Assembly (NCBI GenBank): GCA_013285685.1
Contig: JABDHD010000014.1
Span: 304-52,697, forward strand
DNA from: Bacteroidota bacterium
Lineage (GTDB): Bacteria > Bacteroidota > Bacteroidia > Sphingobacteriales > Sphingobacteriaceae
DNA: 52,394 bases
Direction: 5' to 3'
Position numbers and translations under genes: made by a program. Under the pieces are notes generated by a model that was not told the DNA's origin, searched no databases, and worked only from the letters and a program-made list of their open reading frames with translations. Numbering within the stretch: position 1 is the stretch's first letter; every line of letters starts with the position of its first letter. Of this stretch, positions 19,170 to 29,592 are shown in pieces.

Positions 19170-19204
19170 AAAAAAAGCGGCTGCTCAAAGAACAACCGCT
19201 TTTA
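19170..19204 (-). terminator. Rho-independent terminator of the barrel-protein gene
   Basis: On the minus strand an 11-bp stem (including G-T pairs) with a TTT loop is followed by seven T. It lies 20 bases after the stop of the outer-membrane barrel gene. Its presence argues that the permease gene downstream has its own promoter and starts at 18992. Confidence 0.85.
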
Positions 19205-19224
19205 ATATTATGCAAAGTTTCCTG

Positions 19225-19962
19225 TTAAAATTTGAGGGTTATCCCTAAAGTTGGCTGAATCAGGGTTACCGGCATGTTGGTTTGAAAACGGCCGGTTGCA
19301 GCTGAATCGCCGCCGGTATTGCTGATTTTTAGTCCGCTTGAATTGATATAGCTAACTTTCAGGCCTACATCCCAGCTATCGCTTAAATTGTAACGCACGC
19401 CGAAGTTGGCGCCATATGCAAATGCCAGGGCGCCCGAACTCTCCTGGTAATAAGTGGCGCCGGATGTGGATGAATAATCAAATACAATGGTAGTAGCCGG
19501 CGTGGTAAAGCTTTTGATGACGCCGGCTTGCACACGCAGATCAAATGTGAATTTTTTGTATAGGAAAGAATATTGCGGGCCGGCCATAAACGTAAGGTTT
19601 GTATAACGGCCAATCGAAGTAACCGAAGTTTGATTTTTAGTGAAACTTGTGTTATAGCCGTTTGCCAGGTTTACGTCCTGGAGGGAGTCGAGTTCGCCCT
19701 GGTCCTGGTAAGCCAGGGTTATACCGATACCGAAGTTTTTATGAAGGTAGATGCCGAAGTCAAGCCCGAAGGTTTCCCCCCTGTGGGCGAAACCGGCGCT
19801 GTTATTAGCATAGTCGTTCGAGGCATAGTCACCGGTGGGGATGGATAAGCCGCTATAGAATGCCATATAACTTTTAGCCTCCGGTTTGTCGTCTTGTGCT
19901 TTTGCTGTTAAGGAAAATAGTGTGATTAGAATTACAGAAAGTATAGTAAAGTTTTTTTTCAT
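19225..19962 (-). CDS. Outer-membrane beta-barrel protein
   Basis: A 245-residue secreted protein with a signal peptide ending TAKAQ. Amphipathic strands run throughout ('FGLDFGIYLHKNFGIGITLAY', 'FMAGPQYSFLYKKFTFDLRV', YGANFGVRYNLSDSWDVGLK), and it ends in TLGITLKF, a terminal aromatic outer-membrane insertion signal. This matches small eight-stranded porin-like barrels of Bacteroidota, without a specific function. It is monocistronic, with a terminator directly downstream and a 250-base upstream gap in which no clear promoter was seen. Confidence 0.75.
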   Translation of the reverse strand: MKKNFTILSVILITLFSLTAKAQDDKPEAKSYMAFYSGLSIPTGDYASNDYANNSAGFAHRGETFGLDFGIYLHKNFGIGITLAYQDQGELDSLQDVNLANGYNTSFTKNQTSVTSIGRYTNLTFMAGPQYSFLYKKFTFDLRVQAGVIKSFTTPATTIVFDYSSTSGATYYQESSGALAFAYGANFGVRYNLSDSWDVGLKVSYINSSGLKISNTGGDSAATGRFQTNMPVTLIQPTLGITLKF

Positions 19963-20212
19963 GTTTTAGTGCGGGTTGTTTCTCGTATTATTTCTCGTGG
20001 ATATGTTAAAGCCAAAACTAATGTATCGGTTATGCAAACGTATAAAGGTTTCCATTAGTATCCATGTCAATTCTTAAAAAATGTTAAAATTGTTTGTAAC
20101 AAAAGCCTTACCGCGCAATAATACCGCTTTAATTTTAAAAAAATGATATTTCATTAGCAAGCCGCAACCGAAGCTTAAAACGGTATTTCGGTTTACAAAA
20201 ATGAGGTTGTTT

Positions 20213-20599
20213 TCAGTTGTGCGCAACGGCAAACAATTTGTTATCAAAGCAGTTATGCACGGTCTTTAAAAGCTCGTCTACGTCAAAAGGTTTAGCTATA
20301 AACGCGTCTGCGCCGTAGTTGCCCAGCGATTGAATGACCCTTGGAAAAGCCGAAAGCATAATTACGGGCATTCCCACCGTTGAGGGCCACGATTTGATCT
20401 CATGGCACAGTTCGCCTCCGTTTATTCCGGGCAGTAAAAAGTCAAGGATGACCAGTTCTGCTTTTTGCTTCTCGATAGTTTTAATGATCGATTCGGTGTA
20501 GTTCAGGCCGGTTACGTCAAATCCATCTTTTTCCAGCAACTCTTTCAAAAGGTTTAAAATATCGTCGTCGTCTTCCACGATCAGAATTCTCTTTGACAT
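20213..20599 (-). CDS. Single-domain response regulator
   Basis: A 128-residue receiver domain without an output domain. The acidic pocket is at Asp10-Asp12, Asp53 in LVILDFLLPG is the predicted phosphorylation site, the Ser/Thr switch is in IMLSAF, and the conserved lysine is in IAKPFD. It is divergent from the poly-HAMP hybrid kinase, 363 bases away, and likely works in phosphotransfer with that kinase or the fusion kinase at 26731. The link is by position only. Confidence 0.93.
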   Translation of the reverse strand: MSKRILIVEDDDDILNLLKELLEKDGFDVTGLNYTESIIKTIEKQKAELVILDFLLPGINGGELCHEIKSWPSTVGMPVIMLSAFPRVIQSLGNYGADAFIAKPFDVDELLKTVHNCFDNKLFAVAHN

Positions 20600-20962
20600 T
20601 TTTTTTTAATTGGTAGCTTGATAACAGTGCGCTGTTTTAGTTTGTTTTAGACCGGTAAAGAATATTTATGTCGCCCGGGAGCGTTAACTCACTGCCCCGG
20701 AATAAAAAATTAATTAGTTTTTAATATTCCATTAATTATTACTAAATATTTTTATATAGATTTGTTTTGAAAAGATCGGTTAAGCGCCTCTTTTTAACAA
20801 TTTCCCTGATTAGCTATAGATTAACATTTTAATCTGTCACAATAAGTATTTTAACCTGCGAAATTTTTTTTAATTTTTTTAAAACCTAAATGTGATCAAT
20901 TTGTATTTGGCAAGTCGATGTAAAAACCAACTACAGTAATTATCCCCAAAAAGTTTGACTAT
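20600..20962. other. Divergent intergenic region
   Basis: A 363-base AT-rich gap between the response regulator and the poly-HAMP kinase. It has long T and A runs and an imperfect GC-rich dyad (cccggg...ccccgg) near 20673-20700. Promoters for both genes should lie here, but no confident -33/-7 pair could be assigned. I see no small gene. Confidence 0.6.
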
Positions 20963-23900
20963 ATGAAAACCGACATGTTAGACAGTTTGCTCGAAGAAGC
21001 TGAAGTCGCAAACCCGCGCGATGCTGACCAACTTGATTTAAGAGAACTGCTTCGGGTTCTTTCACTTGTAAAAAATGGAAGCCTGAGCACCCGGATGCCG
21101 GTCACGCAGGCTGGCATAAACGGCCGGATATGCGAAGTATTAAATGATATTATTGATATGAACGAACGTTTGGTGGCAGAGATATCTGAAGCCGAGAAAA
21201 CGATCGGAAAGAAGGGCAACCTTTCAAAAAGAATCGAGCTGGCCGATGCCCGGGGCGAATGGGCGGAAGGCGTCAATTCGCTAAATAATTTAATATCTGA
21301 CCTTACGTCGCCCACGCTTGAGATTGCCGGGATGATCAACTCTGTGGCAAACGGGGATTTATCTAAACATATCCCCCTTGAGATCAGCGGACATCCGCTA
21401 AAAGGAGAATTCCTGCGCATCGCCAAGGAATCTAATCAAATGCTTTCCAAATTACGCCTGTTCTCGATGGAAGTGACCCGCGTGGCCCGCCAGGTAGGTT
21501 CGGAAGGCAAACTGGGTGAACAGGCAAAAATAAAAGGCGTTGCAGGCGTATGGGCGGAATTGACTGACTCGGTAAACCAAATGGCTGGTAACCTTACAGC
21601 ACAGGTACGAAACGTAGCGGCGGTGACTACGGCGGTTGCAAAAGGAGACCTTTCGAGGAAGATCACCGTGGAAGCTAAAGGCGAAATCCTTGAGCTGAAG
21701 AATACGATCAATACGATGGTTGACCAGCTGAACTCCTTCTCCTCCGAAGTAACACGTGTAGCACTGGAAGTAGGTACCGAAGGCAAGCTGGGGGGCCAGG
21801 CTAAAGTGCCGGGTGTTGCCGGAACGTGGAAGGACTTAACCGACTCGGTGAACCGTATGGCGGGTAACCTTACCTCGCAGGTGCGAAACATAGCCGGCGT
21901 AACCACAGCGGTTGCGAATGGCGACTTGTCCAAAAAGATCACGGTTGACGTAAAGGGTGAAATGCTCGAGCTGAAGAAAACCATCAACACGATGGTTGAC
22001 CAGTTAAACTCATTTGCATCCGAAGTAACGCGTGTGGCGCTGGAGGTAGGTACCGAAGGAAAGCTGGGCGGCCAGGCGCGTGTAAAAGGTGTGGGCGGGG
22101 TGTGGAAGGACCTGACAGACTCGGTAAACCAGATGGGCAGTAACCTTACCGACCAGGTGCGCAATATTGCATGGGTAACCACAGCGGTGGCGAAGGGTGA
22201 CTTGTCGCGAAAAATCACTGTTGATGCCAAAGGTGAGCTACTCGAGCTGAAGAATACGATCAATACCATGGTTGACCAGCTCAACTCCTTCTCGTTCGAG
22301 GTAACCCGTGTGGCGAGGGAGGTGGGTTCGGAAGGACAGCTGGGCGGCCAGGCGAATGTGCCGGGTGTAGGCGGTACCTGGAAGGACTTAACCGACTCGG
22401 TAAACCAGATGGCCGGTAACTTAACGGGCCAGGTGCGAAATATAGCCGAGGTAACCACTGCGGTTGCGAAGGGTGACTTATCCAAGAAAATTACGGTTGA
22501 CGTGGAGGGCGAAATGCTCGAGTTGAAAAACACCATCAACACGATGGTGGACCAGCTCAACTCGTTTGGCTCCGAAGTAACGCGTGTGGCGAGGGAAGTG
22601 GGCTCGGAAGGTCAGCTTGGGGGCCAGGCAAATGTACCCGGAGTAGGCGGTACCTGGAAGGATTTGACCGACTCGGTAAATAAAATGGCGGATAACCTTA
22701 CCTCGCAGGTACGTAATATTGCTGAGGTGACCACGGCGGTTGCCAAGGGCGACTTATCACGAAAGATTACGGTAAATGCCAAGGGCGAGCTTTTGGAGTT
22801 AAAGGATACGATCAATACCATGGTTGACCAGCTGCGCGGTTTCGCATCCGAAGTAACCCGCGTAGCCAGGGAAGTAGGTTCGGAGGGGCAACTGGGCGGC
22901 CAGGCGAATGTGCCCGGTGTGGACGGTACCTGGAAGGACTTAACCGACTCGGTAAATAAAATGGCCGGTAACCTTACTGCTCAACTTCGAAATATAGCGG
23001 ACGTATCCATCGCGATAGCAAACGGCGACTTGTCAAAAAAGATCACGGTTGACGTTCGCGGGGAGATATTGCAGCTGAAGGAAACCATTAATACAATGGT
23101 TGACCAGCTGCGTGGTTTTGCATCCGAAGTAACCCGTGTGGCGAGGGAAGTAGGAACCGACGGTAACCTGGGCGGCCAGGCTTTTGTGCCGGGTGTTGCG
23201 GGAACCTGGAAGGACTTGACCGACTCGGTAAATCAAATGTCGAGTAACCTGACATCCCAGGTTCGCAACATTGCCGAGGTAACTAAGGCTGTGGCAAGCG
23301 GTGACCTGGGGAAAACGGTAATTATTGACGTGAAAGGCGAAATTCTCGACCTGAAAAACACGATCAATACGATGGTGGATCAGCTGAACTCGTTCGCATC
23401 GGAGGTAACACGTGTTGCCCGTGAAGTGGGTACCGAAGGAAAGCTGGGCGGCCAGGCACACGTAAAAGGCGTGGGCGGAACGTGGAAGGACTTAACCGAC
23501 TCGGTTAACCAGATGGCATCCAACCTTACCGGCCAGATACGCGGTATTGCAAAAGTGGCTACCGGTGTTGCAAAGGGCAACCTTAAACAGCGCCTTTCCA
23601 TCAACGCATTAGGCGAAGTGGCGCAGCTGACCGATACCATTAACGAAATGATTGACACGCTGGCCGTGTTTGCAGACGAAGTTACCACCGTGGCGCGTGA
23701 AGTAGGTGTACAGGGGCGCCTGGGTGGCCAGGCCAGTGTACCGGGTGCATCGGGTACCTGGAAGGACTTAACGGAAAACGTAAATCAGCTGGCGCAAAAT
23801 CTGACGGTGCAGGTGCGTTCCATCTCGGAAGTGGCCTCAGCGGTAACAAAAGGCGACTTAACCCGAACCATCCGCGTTGATGCCAAAGGTGAGCTGGAAG

Positions 23901-26617
23901 CGTTGAAAGATACGATCAACCAAATGATCGCCAACCTTAAGGGAACGACTTTAAGGAACCACGAGCAGGACTGGCTGAAATCAAACCTGGCCAAATTCGC
24001 GCAGATGCTGCAGGGCCAGCGCGACCGGAACGCGGTGGCAAATAAAGTTCTTTCGGAGTTGGCTGAGTTGGTAAACGCCAGGTACGGCGCGTTCTACATC
24101 CTGGAGCAGGACATGGCCGACGAGCCCAAACTGAAATTGTTTGCCGGTTATGCACAAAAGAGCCGCAAACTGATCAACCAGGAATTTGAATTGAGCGAGG
24201 GCCTTGTGGGGCAATGCGCTAAGGATAAAGAAAGTATCCGCTTGTCCAACGTACCTGAGGAGTATTTGCAGATCAGCTCGGGCATTGGCAGCGCGGCGCC
24301 GATCGACCTGGTTATATTGCCGGTGCTGTTTGAAAATAATGTTAAGGCGGTTATCGAGCTGGCTTCGTTTGAGAACTTCAGCGATACCCATATCGACTTT
24401 CTTGACCAGTTGACGGAGAGTATCGGTATCGTGCTGAATAATATCGAAACCAATACCCGTACCGAAGAATTGTTGAAGCAATCGCAATCGCTGGCGGCTG
24501 AGCTATCTTCACAGCAAGAAGAATTAAGGCGGGCGAACGATGAGCTGCATGATAAAGGGCGTTCATTAGAAGAAAAGGCCGAGCAGCTGACATTGACTTC
24601 CAAGTATAAATCGGAGTTTTTGGCCAATATGTCGCACGAGCTGCGCACGCCATTGAATAGTTTGCTAATCCTCGCGCAGCAATTGTTTGAAAACCCCGAG
24701 GGCAACCTTACCGAAAAACAGCGGATGTTTGCCAAAACCATCCATTCATGCGGGGATGACCTTATCCAACTGATCAATGACATCCTCGATCTGTCGAAGA
24801 TTGAATCGGGTGTAATTTTTGCGGACGTGATGCCCGTTAACTTTAAGGAGATCGCGGCATTTGCCGAATCGACATTTAAACCGATATCGGAAGCTAAGAA
24901 CCTCAAGTTTGAGATCAATATTGAAGATGGATTGCCGGAAGTGTTAGAAACGGACATGCAGCGTTTGAACCAGATTTTGAAGAACCTGTTGTCGAATGCG
25001 TTTAAATTTACCGAAAAGGGCGGTGTAAAACTGGAAATTTTCAGACCGGATGCGCATCACGCCCACCCCTTGCCCAATACCGATTCGGTCATCGCGTTCT
25101 CTATTATCGATACCGGCATCGGCATATCGAAAAACACACAGGGAATTATCTTTGAAGCGTTCCAGCAGGCGGAAGGGTCAACCAGCCGTAAATACGGCGG
25201 CACCGGCCTCGGTTTATCCATCAGCAAAGGCTTTGCCGAGCTTTTAGGCGGTACCATTACGGTTGGCAGCGAGTTGGGCAAGGGCAGCGTATTTACTTTG
25301 TACCTGCCTTTAAAATACAAGGAAGAAGTAAAACCGGCGGTAAACCAGGCCAATAAAGAAAATCACCCGGTTACCCATTTGCGGACTAATTTGCTTGATA
25401 CCGCCGAGTTGTTTATTGATGACGACAGGCATAATATTTCGGCAGAAGATAAAGTGCTGCTGGTTATTGAGGACGACCTGCGCTTTACCAAAATATTGAT
25501 TGATAAGGCTCACGGTTATGGCCTTAAAGTACTGGTGGCCATTAGTTACCTGGAGATTTTTGAAAGCATACAGAAATACAACCCCATTGCCATAACGCTT
25601 GATGTTAACATGCCGGAGTCGAACGGCTGGAAGCTGCTTAAGCTGATGAAGGCGGACCTCACTTTGCGACACATTCCGATCCACCTTATTTCAGGCGAAG
25701 AAAATAAGGTAATGGCGATGAAGCTTGGGGCAAGGAGCTTTAATTTAAAGCCGCTCTCAAATAATTCACTTGATGAGCTGATATCGGGTGTCGTCCGCTT
25801 TCATGAACAAAAAAGGAAAAAGATACTCATCATCGAAGACAATGAAAGCGAGCTGCAGCATCTTTCGGAGATCATGTCGGGTGAAGCTGTTGAGGTTTTC
25901 GAAGCTTCGACCGCTAAAAAAGGCCTTTCTTTATTAAAGAAAGAACAGTTTGATTGCATTATCCTGGATTTTGTCCTTCCGGATGCAAACGGGCTCGACT
26001 TGCTGAACAAGATAAACGCCTTGAAGCAGCCACAAACAACGATCATATTGCATTCGGCAAGGGACTTTACACAAAACGAGCAGATTTTGTTAAAACGTTT
26101 AAACCACAAGATCATCACCAAAACGAATACATCTGACGCTTACCTGCTTGAGGAGATATTGACGCTGCTTCATGTCGATATGAAATCTATGGCCAGGGAA
26201 AACCTCGATCTCATCAATACGGTCAGGGTAAACAACGATGTGCTTGATAATAAGAAAGTGCTGGTGGTGGATGATGACGTGCGCAACCTGTTTGCACTGA
26301 CCGCCGTTTTCGAACGATCGAATATCGAAGTAATTACCGCGGAGAGCGGGCGGGAAGCGCTGGAGGTATTGAACAGCGATCAAAAGGTGGATATTGTGCT
26401 GATGGACATCATGATGCCCGAAATGGACGGTTATGAAACTATCCAGATCATCCGAAAGGAACCAAAGCACAAAAACTTGCCGATAATTGCCGTTACCGCG
26501 AAAGCGATGATTGGCGACAGGCAGAAATGTATCGCATCCGGCGCGTCCGACTATATTACCAAACCCGTAAAAACCGATCAGCTATTGTCGCTGATGAGGG
26601 TTTGGTTGATCAAGTAA
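20963..26617 (+). CDS. Soluble poly-HAMP hybrid histidine kinase with three receiver domains
   Basis: A 1,884-residue cytoplasmic hybrid kinase with no membrane segment. Residues about 45-995 are a HAMP array containing nine near-identical ~92-residue units, each probably two HAMP modules. A GAF domain follows (about 1020-1165), then a coiled coil. HisKA has [10 protein letters not shown] (His1225) and HATPase has [16 protein letters not shown] and [10 protein letters not shown]. Three receivers follow, with Asp1547 (TLDVNMP), Asp1669 (ILDFVLP) and Asp1815 (LMDIMMP). The second has ITKTN instead of the usual Lys-Pro. The layout is like fungal group III (Nik1/Os-1) osmosensing kinases and bacterial poly-HAMP relatives. 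The stimulus is not evident. The fusion kinase at 26731 follows after 113 bases. Confidence 0.93.
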   Translation: MKTDMLDSLLEEAEVANPRDADQLDLRELLRVLSLVKNGSLSTRMPVTQAGINGRICEVLNDIIDMNERLVAEISEAEKTIGKKGNLSKRIELADARGEWAEGVNSLNNLISDLTSPTLEIAGMINSVANGDLSKHIPLEISGHPLKGEFLRIAKESNQMLSKLRLFSMEVTRVARQVGSEGKLGEQAKIKGVAGVWAELTDSVNQMAGNLTAQVRNVAAVTTAVAKGDLSRKITVEAKGEILELKNTINTMVDQLNSFSSEVTRVALEVGTEGKLGGQAKVPGVAGTWKDLTDSVNRMAGNLTSQVRNIAGVTTAVANGDLSKKITVDVKGEMLELKKTINTMVDQLNSFASEVTRVALEVGTEGKLGGQARVKGVGGVWKDLTDSVNQMGSNLTDQVRNIAWVTTAVAKGDLSRKITVDAKGELLELKNTINTMVDQLNSFSFEVTRVAREVGSEGQLGGQANVPGVGGTWKDLTDSVNQMAGNLTGQVRNIAEVTTAVAKGDLSKKITVDVEGEMLELKNTINTMVDQLNSFGSEVTRVAREVGSEGQLGGQANVPGVGGTWKDLTDSVNKMADNLTSQVRNIAEVTTAVAKGDLSRKITVNAKGELLELKDTINTMVDQLRGFASEVTRVAREVGSEGQLGGQANVPGVDGTWKDLTDSVNKMAGNLTAQLRNIADVSIAIANGDLSKKITVDVRGEILQLKETINTMVDQLRGFASEVTRVAREVGTDGNLGGQAFVPGVAGTWKDLTDSVNQMSSNLTSQVRNIAEVTKAVASGDLGKTVIIDVKGEILDLKNTINTMVDQLNSFASEVTRVAREVGTEGKLGGQAHVKGVGGTWKDLTDSVNQMASNLTGQIRGIAKVATGVAKGNLKQRLSINALGEVAQLTDTINEMIDTLAVFADEVTTVAREVGVQGRLGGQASVPGASGTWKDLTENVNQLAQNLTVQVRSISEVASAVTKGDLTRTIRVDAKGELEALKDTINQMIANLKGTTLRNHEQDWLKSNLAKFAQMLQGQRDRNAVANKVLSELAELVNARYGAFYILEQDMADEPKLKLFAGYAQKSRKLINQEFELSEGLVGQCAKDKESIRLSNVPEEYLQISSGIGSAAPIDLVILPVLFENNVKAVIELASFENFSDTHIDFLDQLTESIGIVLNNIETNTRTEELLKQSQSLAAELSSQQEELRRANDELHDKGRSLEEKAEQLTLTSKYKSEFLANMSHELRTPLNSLLILAQQLFENPEGNLTEKQRMFAKTIHSCGDDLIQLINDILDLSKIESGVIFADVMPVNFKEIAAFAESTFKPISEAKNLKFEINIEDGLPEVLETDMQRLNQILKNLLSNAFKFTEKGGVKLEIFRPDAHHAHPLPNTDSVIAFSIIDTGIGISKNTQGIIFEAFQQAEGSTSRKYGGTGLGLSISKGFAELLGGTITVGSELGKGSVFTLYLPLKYKEEVKPAVNQANKENHPVTHLRTNLLDTAELFIDDDRHNISAEDKVLLVIEDDLRFTKILIDKAHGYGLKVLVAISYLEIFESIQKYNPIAITLDVNMPESNGWKLLKLMKADLTLRHIPIHLISGEENKVMAMKLGARSFNLKPLSNNSLDELISGVVRFHEQKRKKILIIEDNESELQHLSEIMSGEAVEVFEASTAKKGLSLLKKEQFDCIILDFVLPDANGLDLLNKINALKQPQTTIILHSARDFTQNEQILLKRLNHKIITKTNTSDAYLLEEILTLLHVDMKSMARENLDLINTVRVNNDVLDNKKVLVVDDDVRNLFALTAVFERSNIEVITAESGREALEVLNSDQKVDIVLMDIMMPEMDGYETIQIIRKEPKHKNLPIIAVTAKAMIGDRQKCIASGASDYITKPVKTDQLLSLMRVWLIK
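21470..23950 (+). repeat. Nine tandem 276-bp units encoding HAMP pairs
   Basis: Within the poly-HAMP kinase, about nine 276-base units repeat in frame, visible as nine WKDLT/WAELT blocks and nine [13 protein letters not shown] blocks. Units differ mainly at third positions and a few residues; the last two are the most diverged. High DNA identity makes unit gain or loss by recombination possible, and makes the region prone to assembly collapse. Confidence 0.9.
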
Positions 26618-26730
26618 CCGCCGGTTTATAATTTTATGGTCACAGGGGCGTTCCAAAAGTAACGCTTTTGTTTACCAGCCGGAATAAGCATTTATTTTTA
26701 GCTTTTGACATTGAAACAGGTTGCAATTTT

Positions 26731-27951
26731 ATGATTCCAGATTCAGCGATTAAAATTCTGTTGGTTGATGATAATGAGGATAACCTGATGTCAATGGAAG
26801 TTGTATTGGAGAGTGGCCAATACGCTTTTTATAAAGCCACGTCAGGACGGGAAGCCCTTAGGATACTTTTGCACGAAGAGGAGTTCTCGCTGATACTTTT
26901 GGATGTGAAAATGCCTATAATGGATGGGTATGAAACGGCTGAATTGATCTATCAGCGCGATAAGCTAAAACACGTACCCATCATATTTATTACCGCACAC
27001 GATTATGAAGAGGAGGCGATGTTTAAGGGTTACCAGGCCGGCGCGGTTGATTTTATCAGGAAGCCTTTCAAACCCGAAATCCTGCGCTCAAAGGTGTCCG
27101 TTTTTGTTGAGCTTCACAAAAAGAATAAACAGCTAAGGCGGCAGGAAGAGCGGCTGCAGGAAATCAATAATGATTTGATCTTATTGAACCAGGATTTAGA
27201 GCAAAGAGTGCTGGAACGCACGATTGAACTGGAAAATCTAAACAAGGAATTGAAGGCGTTAAACCTGTCAAAAGATAAATTTCTGTCGGTCATATCGCAT
27301 GATCTCCGGAATCCGCTCACTTCGCTGTTGTTATCTTCAAAAAACCTTAACGGGAATATTGAAAATATCGGCCCGAAGGAAATCAAGATGTATGCCGGCA
27401 TCATTCACAGAACGTCAAATAAAATACTGGACCAGTTGAACGAATTGGTGGATTGGGCAAAGAAACAGCGCGAAAAAACAAAGTTTAGTCCCGAAAAACT
27501 GCACCTTGTTAAGGGCATAAATGAGTCGCTGGAATTGCTGAAAGCAGGCGCTATACAAAAGTCGATAAGGTTTGACAACAGCATTCCGGAAGACATTTAT
27601 ATTTATGCCGACTCGCTTATGCTGCGGTCAATTTTACAGAATGTTGTTACTAATGCTATAAAGTTTACGCCGCGCGGCGGCGGCGTTATAAAGGTTACCG
27701 CTAACCCACTGGATGCCATGGTTGAGATATGTGTACAGGATAACGGCGTTGGCATGTCTGCAGAAACCAGGCGCAAGTTGTTAAGTGATGCTATATCGCC
27801 TTCATTTTTAGGCACCGAACAGGAACAAGGGTCAGGACTTGGATTTATACTAATAAAAGACTTTGTATTGCAGCATGGCGGCGCCATCGCCATCGATAGC
27901 GAGTTGGGTAAAGGCACTTGTTTTAAATTCACCATGCCGATTAGTAATTAA
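26731..27951 (+). CDS. Response regulator-histidine kinase fusion
   Basis: A 406-residue protein with an N-terminal receiver (Asp58 in LLDVKMP, Lys in FIRKPF), a coiled coil rich in Glu, Gln and Asn (about 125-180), then HisKA with ISHDLRNPLT (His190). A HATPase domain follows with NVVTNAIKFT, DNGVGMS and GSGLGFILI. The receiver-first order suggests the kinase is switched by phosphotransfer, here probably from the poly-HAMP kinase upstream. The start at 26731 precedes the receiver's first strand. The gene ends directly at an AAGTC-heptad hairpin. Confidence 0.92.
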   Translation: MIPDSAIKILLVDDNEDNLMSMEVVLESGQYAFYKATSGREALRILLHEEEFSLILLDVKMPIMDGYETAELIYQRDKLKHVPIIFITAHDYEEEAMFKGYQAGAVDFIRKPFKPEILRSKVSVFVELHKKNKQLRRQEERLQEINNDLILLNQDLEQRVLERTIELENLNKELKALNLSKDKFLSVISHDLRNPLTSLLLSSKNLNGNIENIGPKEIKMYAGIIHRTSNKILDQLNELVDWAKKQREKTKFSPEKLHLVKGINESLELLKAGAIQKSIRFDNSIPEDIYIYADSLMLRSILQNVVTNAIKFTPRGGGVIKVTANPLDAMVEICVQDNGVGMSAETRRKLLSDAISPSFLGTEQEQGSGLGFILIKDFVLQHGGAIAIDSELGKGTCFKFTMPISN

Positions 27952-28011
27952 GTTCTAAGTCGAAAGTCCTAAGTCAAAAAGTGCAAACGGACTTAAGACT
28001 TGAGACTTAAC
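27952..28011. repeat. AAGTC-heptad hairpin between convergent genes
   Basis: Heptads AAGTCGA, AAGTCCT and AAGTCAA are followed by complementary gacttaa/gacttga units around a short spacer. It exactly fills the 60 bases between the stop of the fusion kinase and the stop of the convergent gene ending at 28013. It is the third member of the family at 7326-7426 and 16541-16604. Confidence 0.75.
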
Positions 28012-28012
28012 C

Positions 28013-28420
28013 TCAGATCGCGCGCATTTTATTGCCCTTTGCTTCATGGGTTACTTCGGCCAGCCCGAGTTTTTCCATTAACGGGGGGATATACATTCCA
28101 AAACGCCCGCGAAGTCCTTTTTTCAATCCGTACCACCCCCCAACAGGATTGCTTTCCGAACGTCCCCAGGCTTCCACTGTTCCTTCTTTGGCGGGCTTTT
28201 GCTCATCGGCGCTCCCGAGGTCCATCCAGTCGCCGTGGTTTTTAAGCATTTCGTGCAGGTCGGAAAGGCAGCGGTAGTCATAGTGCAAAGCTGTTTTGCC
28301 CACGGTGCATACCAGTATCTCTTTGCCGTCCTTCAGGTCAAAATGCATGGTATAGTCTGACGTTAAGGGCGGCGTTTTTAAGGCTGCCGGATTTTCTTTT
28401 GTTCCAATATCGTTTTTCAT
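28013..28420 (-). CDS. Conserved-looking hypothetical protein, sigma-factor operon
   Basis: A 135-residue soluble protein, not confidently assigned to a family. 'MHFDLKDGKEILVCTVGKTA' looks like a pair of strands; 'LSDLHEMLKNHGDWMDLGSA' is a predicted helix with a tight acidic turn; 'NPVGGWYGLKKGLRGRFGMY' is Gly/aromatic rich. The C-terminus is basic. It starts 12 bases after the dimeric-barrel gene, which itself follows the ECF sigma factor, so the three are probably one operon. No signal peptide or membrane segment is seen. Confidence 0.7.
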   Translation of the reverse strand: MKNDIGTKENPAALKTPPLTSDYTMHFDLKDGKEILVCTVGKTALHYDYRCLSDLHEMLKNHGDWMDLGSADEQKPAKEGTVEAWGRSESNPVGGWYGLKKGLRGRFGMYIPPLMEKLGLAEVTHEAKGNKMRAI

Positions 28421-28432
28421 GGCATAGGGAAA

Positions 28433-28747
28433 TTAATCGGTAAAAATAGGCTTTGAGGAACCCACGAGGCTCGGATGTTCCACCGCCGGCGGCGTTTCGG
28501 GTGAACTGGCTTTAAGCTGCTGCTGGAAACTTTGGAAGGATGAAAGGTCAAACAGGATTTTTTCATCTTCTTCTTTTTCAAAAAAAGCGGTATGGGTAAA
28601 TGTTTTACCGTCGGCGCCCAGGCAAACGTGGTAAAATATGCCCGGGTGACCAAGCTGGCGCAGATCGGACATTACGCTTTGGATATTGCCGGCATTTTGT
28701 GCGGCATATCCGGGTTGTGTTGTGTAGGTAACGCGTACTATTTTCAT
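28433..28747 (-). CDS. Small protein, possibly a dimeric alpha/beta-barrel
   Basis: A 104-residue soluble protein. The opening strand MKIVRVTYTTQPGYA, then a helix (NIQSVMSDLRQLG), then strands 'FYHVCLGADGKTFTHTAFFE' recall the ferredoxin-like half of dimeric alpha/beta-barrel (antibiotic-monooxygenase-like) proteins; this is a fold-level guess. The C-terminal 25 residues are Ser/Pro rich and probably disordered. It lies between the ECF sigma gene (41 bases upstream) and the 28013-28420 gene (12 bases downstream). Confidence 0.65.
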   Translation of the reverse strand: MKIVRVTYTTQPGYAAQNAGNIQSVMSDLRQLGHPGIFYHVCLGADGKTFTHTAFFEKEEDEKILFDLSSFQSFQQQLKASSPETPPAVEHPSLVGSSKPIFTD

Positions 28748-28788
28748 AATTTTTTTATTTAGACGATTGAGCAGTGAGAAACGATAGG

Positions 28789-29592
28789 CTAATCCTGCGT
28801 TTTTTCGGAATATTTTTCCATTAGCTGCCGGTTGTACTCCAGGTGATGCAACTGCAGCTCGGAAGCCTTTGACCGGAAAGGATCGATCTCCCGAAGGATT
28901 TTTGTTCTCAGACTAAACAAATGTTTTTTTGAGCCTTCCCCGGCTTGCTTTACCAGGTCTATCTTCATCAGCTCCTGCTGCGTATTTTGTTTTGGATTGA
29001 AGACGCCGTTTAGCTCCGAACATTGGTGGCAAACACCTTGCTTATTGATTAAAGCGCATCTGCCGTCGAAGACATTGATCATCTTTGTGCGCCCGGCGTT
29101 AAGGTAATATTTCACCATTGCTTCGCTTGAATTTATTATGGCGGCTATCTCGCCCAGTTTAAATTCATAAATGTCTTTTAAAAAAATACAGAGCTGCTGC
29201 TCAAGCGGCAGTGTTTTCGAAATACACGTAAAGCAAAAAGCGATGTGCTCCTTCGCCTCAAACTGGCCATGCGGCGATGTCGTGCTTATATGGGTGGCCT
29301 TTTCAAAAAACTCATGGTCAGCCAAAGCAGAGGCCCTGGCGATGTCGGTTACATTTTCAGGCCAGCGTTTTTGTGCGCGCAGGTTATCTTTTGCAAGGTT
29401 GGTGGCTATTGAAAACAGCCACGTTTTCAGGCTTGATGCACCATTAAAAGATGCGATATGATCCGCAGCTTTTAAATACGTATCCTGCAGGATATCCTCG
29501 GCATCGGCCACACTTGCAGTCATCCGCAAAAGGTATGATTTTAGCTTTACGGCATGCGCTTCAAACGCCTTGTTCAAATCTTTGATGGTCAT
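28789..29592 (-). CDS. ECF-type sigma-70 factor with cysteine-containing C-terminal extension
   Basis: A 267-residue alternative sigma factor. Region 2 is visible as 'AEDILQDTYLKAADHIASF' and SLKTWLFSIATNLAKDNLRAQ. Region 4 is 'LPLEQQLCIFLKDIYEFKLG' plus 'IAAIINSSEAMVKYYLNAGR'. About 90 residues follow, beginning RCALINKQGVCHQCSELNG with a CxxC pair; this could bind metal or sense redox state and replace an anti-sigma factor, since none is encoded nearby. It is first in a probable three-gene operon. Typical ECF factors are about 180 residues, so the extension is notable. Confidence 0.88.
   Translation of the reverse strand: MTIKDLNKAFEAHAVKLKSYLLRMTASVADAEDILQDTYLKAADHIASFNGASSLKTWLFSIATNLAKDNLRAQKRWPENVTDIARASALADHEFFEKATHISTTSPHGQFEAKEHIAFCFTCISKTLPLEQQLCIFLKDIYEFKLGEIAAIINSSEAMVKYYLNAGRTKMINVFDGRCALINKQGVCHQCSELNGVFNPKQNTQQELMKIDLVKQAGEGSKKHLFSLRTKILREIDPFRSKASELQLHHLEYNRQLMEKYSEKTQD

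Noticed and set aside
21470..23950. HAMP repeat array as an assembly artefact
   Set aside because: The units differ by scattered silent and coding changes, so they are not copies of one read segment.
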